This document shows, piece after piece, positions 4,954 to 6,357 of a DNA stretch of 6,357 bases. The notes under the pieces are model-generated. The model did not search any database. It was not told where the DNA came from and saw nothing but the letters and a program-made list of their open reading frames with translations. Source of the stretch: Actinomycetota bacterium (lineage in GTDB: Bacteria; Actinomycetota; Actinomycetes; JACCUZ01); assembly GCA_030841195.1 (NCBI GenBank), contig JAVEDA010000522.1:1-6357 (forward strand), given 5' to 3'. The first letter of the stretch is position 1, and each line of letters starts with the position of its first letter. The position numbers and the translations under genes are program-made.

Positions 4954-6357
4954 GTGGCTCGTCGAGGGCAGCGCCAGTCGGGCGTTCGCCGCGCCGCGCC
5001 CCGACAGCAGCAGCGGCGGGTACGCGACCGCGACAACGAGGGCATCATCCCGGTGCTCGCCAAGTCCGTGCGTGAGGTCGAGGCAGCGGCCCAGCGCGGT
5101 CGGGTGATGCCTGCGGTGCGCACGAAGTTCCAGGTGGCCGCCCTGCTGGTGCGCGAGGAGCGGGCCCGGGTCCGGGCCGACGAGACCAGCACCGAGGCCC
5201 ACCGGACCGAGCAGCTCAAGCGTCTCGACGGCCTCGCCCTGATCCTCGCGAAGACCGCAGCCCGCGACACCTCGCTGCTCGCCCTCCTCGCCGAGGACGC
5301 GGTCGTCTCCGACTCGGCCAGGTCGCTCACGCGGAAGATGCGCTCGGACGCCGGGATCGAGGCAACCCCCGAGGAAGAGACGCCGACGGAGACGGCCGCT
5401 GCCTCCGCTGGCACCGAGCGTCGGGTGGTGCCGCAGTCGGTGATCTCGCGACAGCTCGCCAACCCCTTCCTCGCCCCTGACTTCTCGGCGGTCCGACAGA
5501 CGGCCCGGCCCCGTCGGCTGGCCACCTGGGAGCTCCTCGGCCCGCTGTTCAGCTCGTTCGAGCGCGCCGGCGACGGAGCCTCGGCCTGCATGGCACTGCC
5601 CGATCCGGGCTCGCTGCGGGCTCCGGGCGGCCTGGAGCTCATGCCGCACCAGGCCCGGGTGGTCGCCGCTGCAGCAGCCGGCCATCGGACCTTCCTGCTC
5701 GCCGACGAGCCAGGTCTGGGCAAGACGGCCCAGGCACTGCTCGCGGCGCAGGCGGCCAACGCCTACCCGCTGCTCGTGGTCGTGCCCAACGTCGTCAAGA
5801 CCAACTGGGCCCGCGAGGTCGGCCTCTGGACACCCAACCGCCCGGCCACGGTGATCCACGGCAACGGTGACACGATCGACGGCTTCGCCGACATCGTCAT
5901 CGTCAACTACGAGGTGCTCGACCGCCACGTGGGCTGGCTCGGCGACCTCGGCTTCCGCGGGATGGTCGTCGACGAGGCGCACTTCATCAAGAACAAGTCC
6001 TCCCAGCGCTCGCAGCACGTGCTGGAGCTCTCCGAGCGCGTTCGGCTGCGGGTCGCGAACCCGCTGCTGATGGCTCTCACCGGGACCCCGCTGATCAACG
6101 ACATCGAGGACTTCGCCGCCATCTGGCAGTTCCTCGGCTGGATCGACGACAAGAAGCCGCGGGCCGAGCTGATGGAGGCGCTCGAGGCCACCGGCCTGAC
6201 GCCGGAGGACTCAGAGTTCTACCCCGCGGCCCGCAAGTGCGTGGTCGACCTCGGCATCGTCCGTCGCCGCAAGGTGGACGTGGCCGCCGACATCCCCGCC
6301 CGCCGCATCGCCGACCTCCCCGTGGAGCTCGACGACCAGGCCAGCCGCTCGATCCGA
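4954..6357 (+). CDS. SNF2-family DEAD/DEAH-box helicase or DNA translocase, 3' end missing
   Basis: The first 468 residues of a superfamily-2 SNF2-like ATPase, a class that moves along duplex DNA or remodels protein-DNA complexes using ATP; the frame is still open at the window edge. Residues 1-30 are very Arg/Gln-rich (MARRGQRQSGVRRAAPRQQQ). Residues 30-220 are charged, with Ala/Arg/Glu-rich probable helices and a Glu/Thr-rich linker near 137-150; I recognise no domain there. The RecA-like lobe 1 follows: a Q-motif-like LMPHQARVVAAAAAG (229-243), Walker A DEPGLGKT (251-258, Lys257), motif Ia VVVPNVVKTNW (275-285), Walker B DEAH (340-343) and motif III LTGTP (375-379). An SNF2-like RRRKVDV segment (437-443) comes next. 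Lobe 2 with the arginine finger motif lies outside. SNF2 proteins usually have DEMGLGKT; here Pro253 replaces Met. Whether it serves repair, replication restart or defence cannot be told, and no partner gene is visible. Confidence 0.9.
   Translation, partial: MARRGQRQSGVRRAAPRQQQRRVRDRDNEGIIPVLAKSVREVEAAAQRGRVMPAVRTKFQVAALLVREERARVRADETSTEAHRTEQLKRLDGLALILAKTAARDTSLLALLAEDAVVSDSARSLTRKMRSDAGIEATPEEETPTETAAASAGTERRVVPQSVISRQLANPFLAPDFSAVRQTARPRRLATWELLGPLFSSFERAGDGASACMALPDPGSLRAPGGLELMPHQARVVAAAAAGHRTFLLADEPGLGKTAQALLAAQAANAYPLLVVVPNVVKTNWAREVGLWTPNRPATVIHGNGDTIDGFADIVIVNYEVLDRHVGWLGDLGFRGMVVDEAHFIKNKSSQRSQHVLELSERVRLRVANPLLMALTGTPLINDIEDFAAIWQFLGWIDDKKPRAELMEALEATGLTPEDSEFYPAARKCVVDLGIVRRRKVDVAADIPARRIADLPVELDDQASRSIR

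Noticed and set aside
4873..6018. 381-codon open frame on the minus strand opposite the helicase
   Set aside because: A shadow typical of high-GC DNA; the plus strand shows helicase motifs in order and a strong ribosome site.
1..6357. CRISPR array, tRNA, rRNA, insertion sequence, toxin-antitoxin or defence cassette
   Set aside because: I looked for regularly spaced repeats, tRNA-like arms, transposase motifs and paired small genes on both strands and saw none. The helicase alone is not enough to call a defence system.

Overview
The window comes from a high-GC bacterium, almost certainly an actinomycete. G/C strongly dominates third codon positions, coding is dense, GTG is used as a start, and the protein families (a high-GC ptsH-ptsI pair, a DUF1801 protein, a PPOX-fold protein, a 14-helix MFS exporter and a SNF2-type helicase) fit that group. 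A member of the Propionibacteriales such as a Nocardioides relative is my impression only; there is no rRNA or other decisive marker here.

Layout, left to right. (1) Bases 1-1891, plus strand: the 3' part of ptsH (HPr) and all of ptsI (Enzyme I), overlapping by 8 bases. These are the two general phosphotransferase-system proteins that pass phosphate from phosphoenolpyruvate to sugar-specific EII permeases; no EII gene is in the window. (2) Bases 1896-2993, minus strand: a DUF1801 protein whose stop lies only 4 bases from the ptsI stop, and upstream of it a PPOX-fold flavin/deazaflavin-binding protein. (3) Bases 2994-3169: a divergent intergenic region with candidate promoter and palindromic sites. 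(4) Bases 3170-4717, plus strand: a complete DHA2-type (14-helix) MFS drug-efflux-like transporter with no regulator gene beside it. (5) Bases 4718-4953: a 236-base gap with a promoter-like -10, several inverted repeats (including a perfect 9-bp hairpin and a possible pseudoknot) and a strong ribosome binding site. (6) Bases 4954-6357, plus strand: the first 468 codons of a SNF2-family helicase/ATPase that runs off the right edge.

Apart from ptsH-ptsI the genes do not form an obvious pathway; this looks like ordinary chromosomal sequence, not a defence island or mobile element. I see no tRNA, rRNA, transposase, CRISPR array or long repeat. No stretch over 300 bases lacks a gene. The parts least explained by known families are the 4718-4953 leader and the roughly 220-residue N-terminal region of the helicase.
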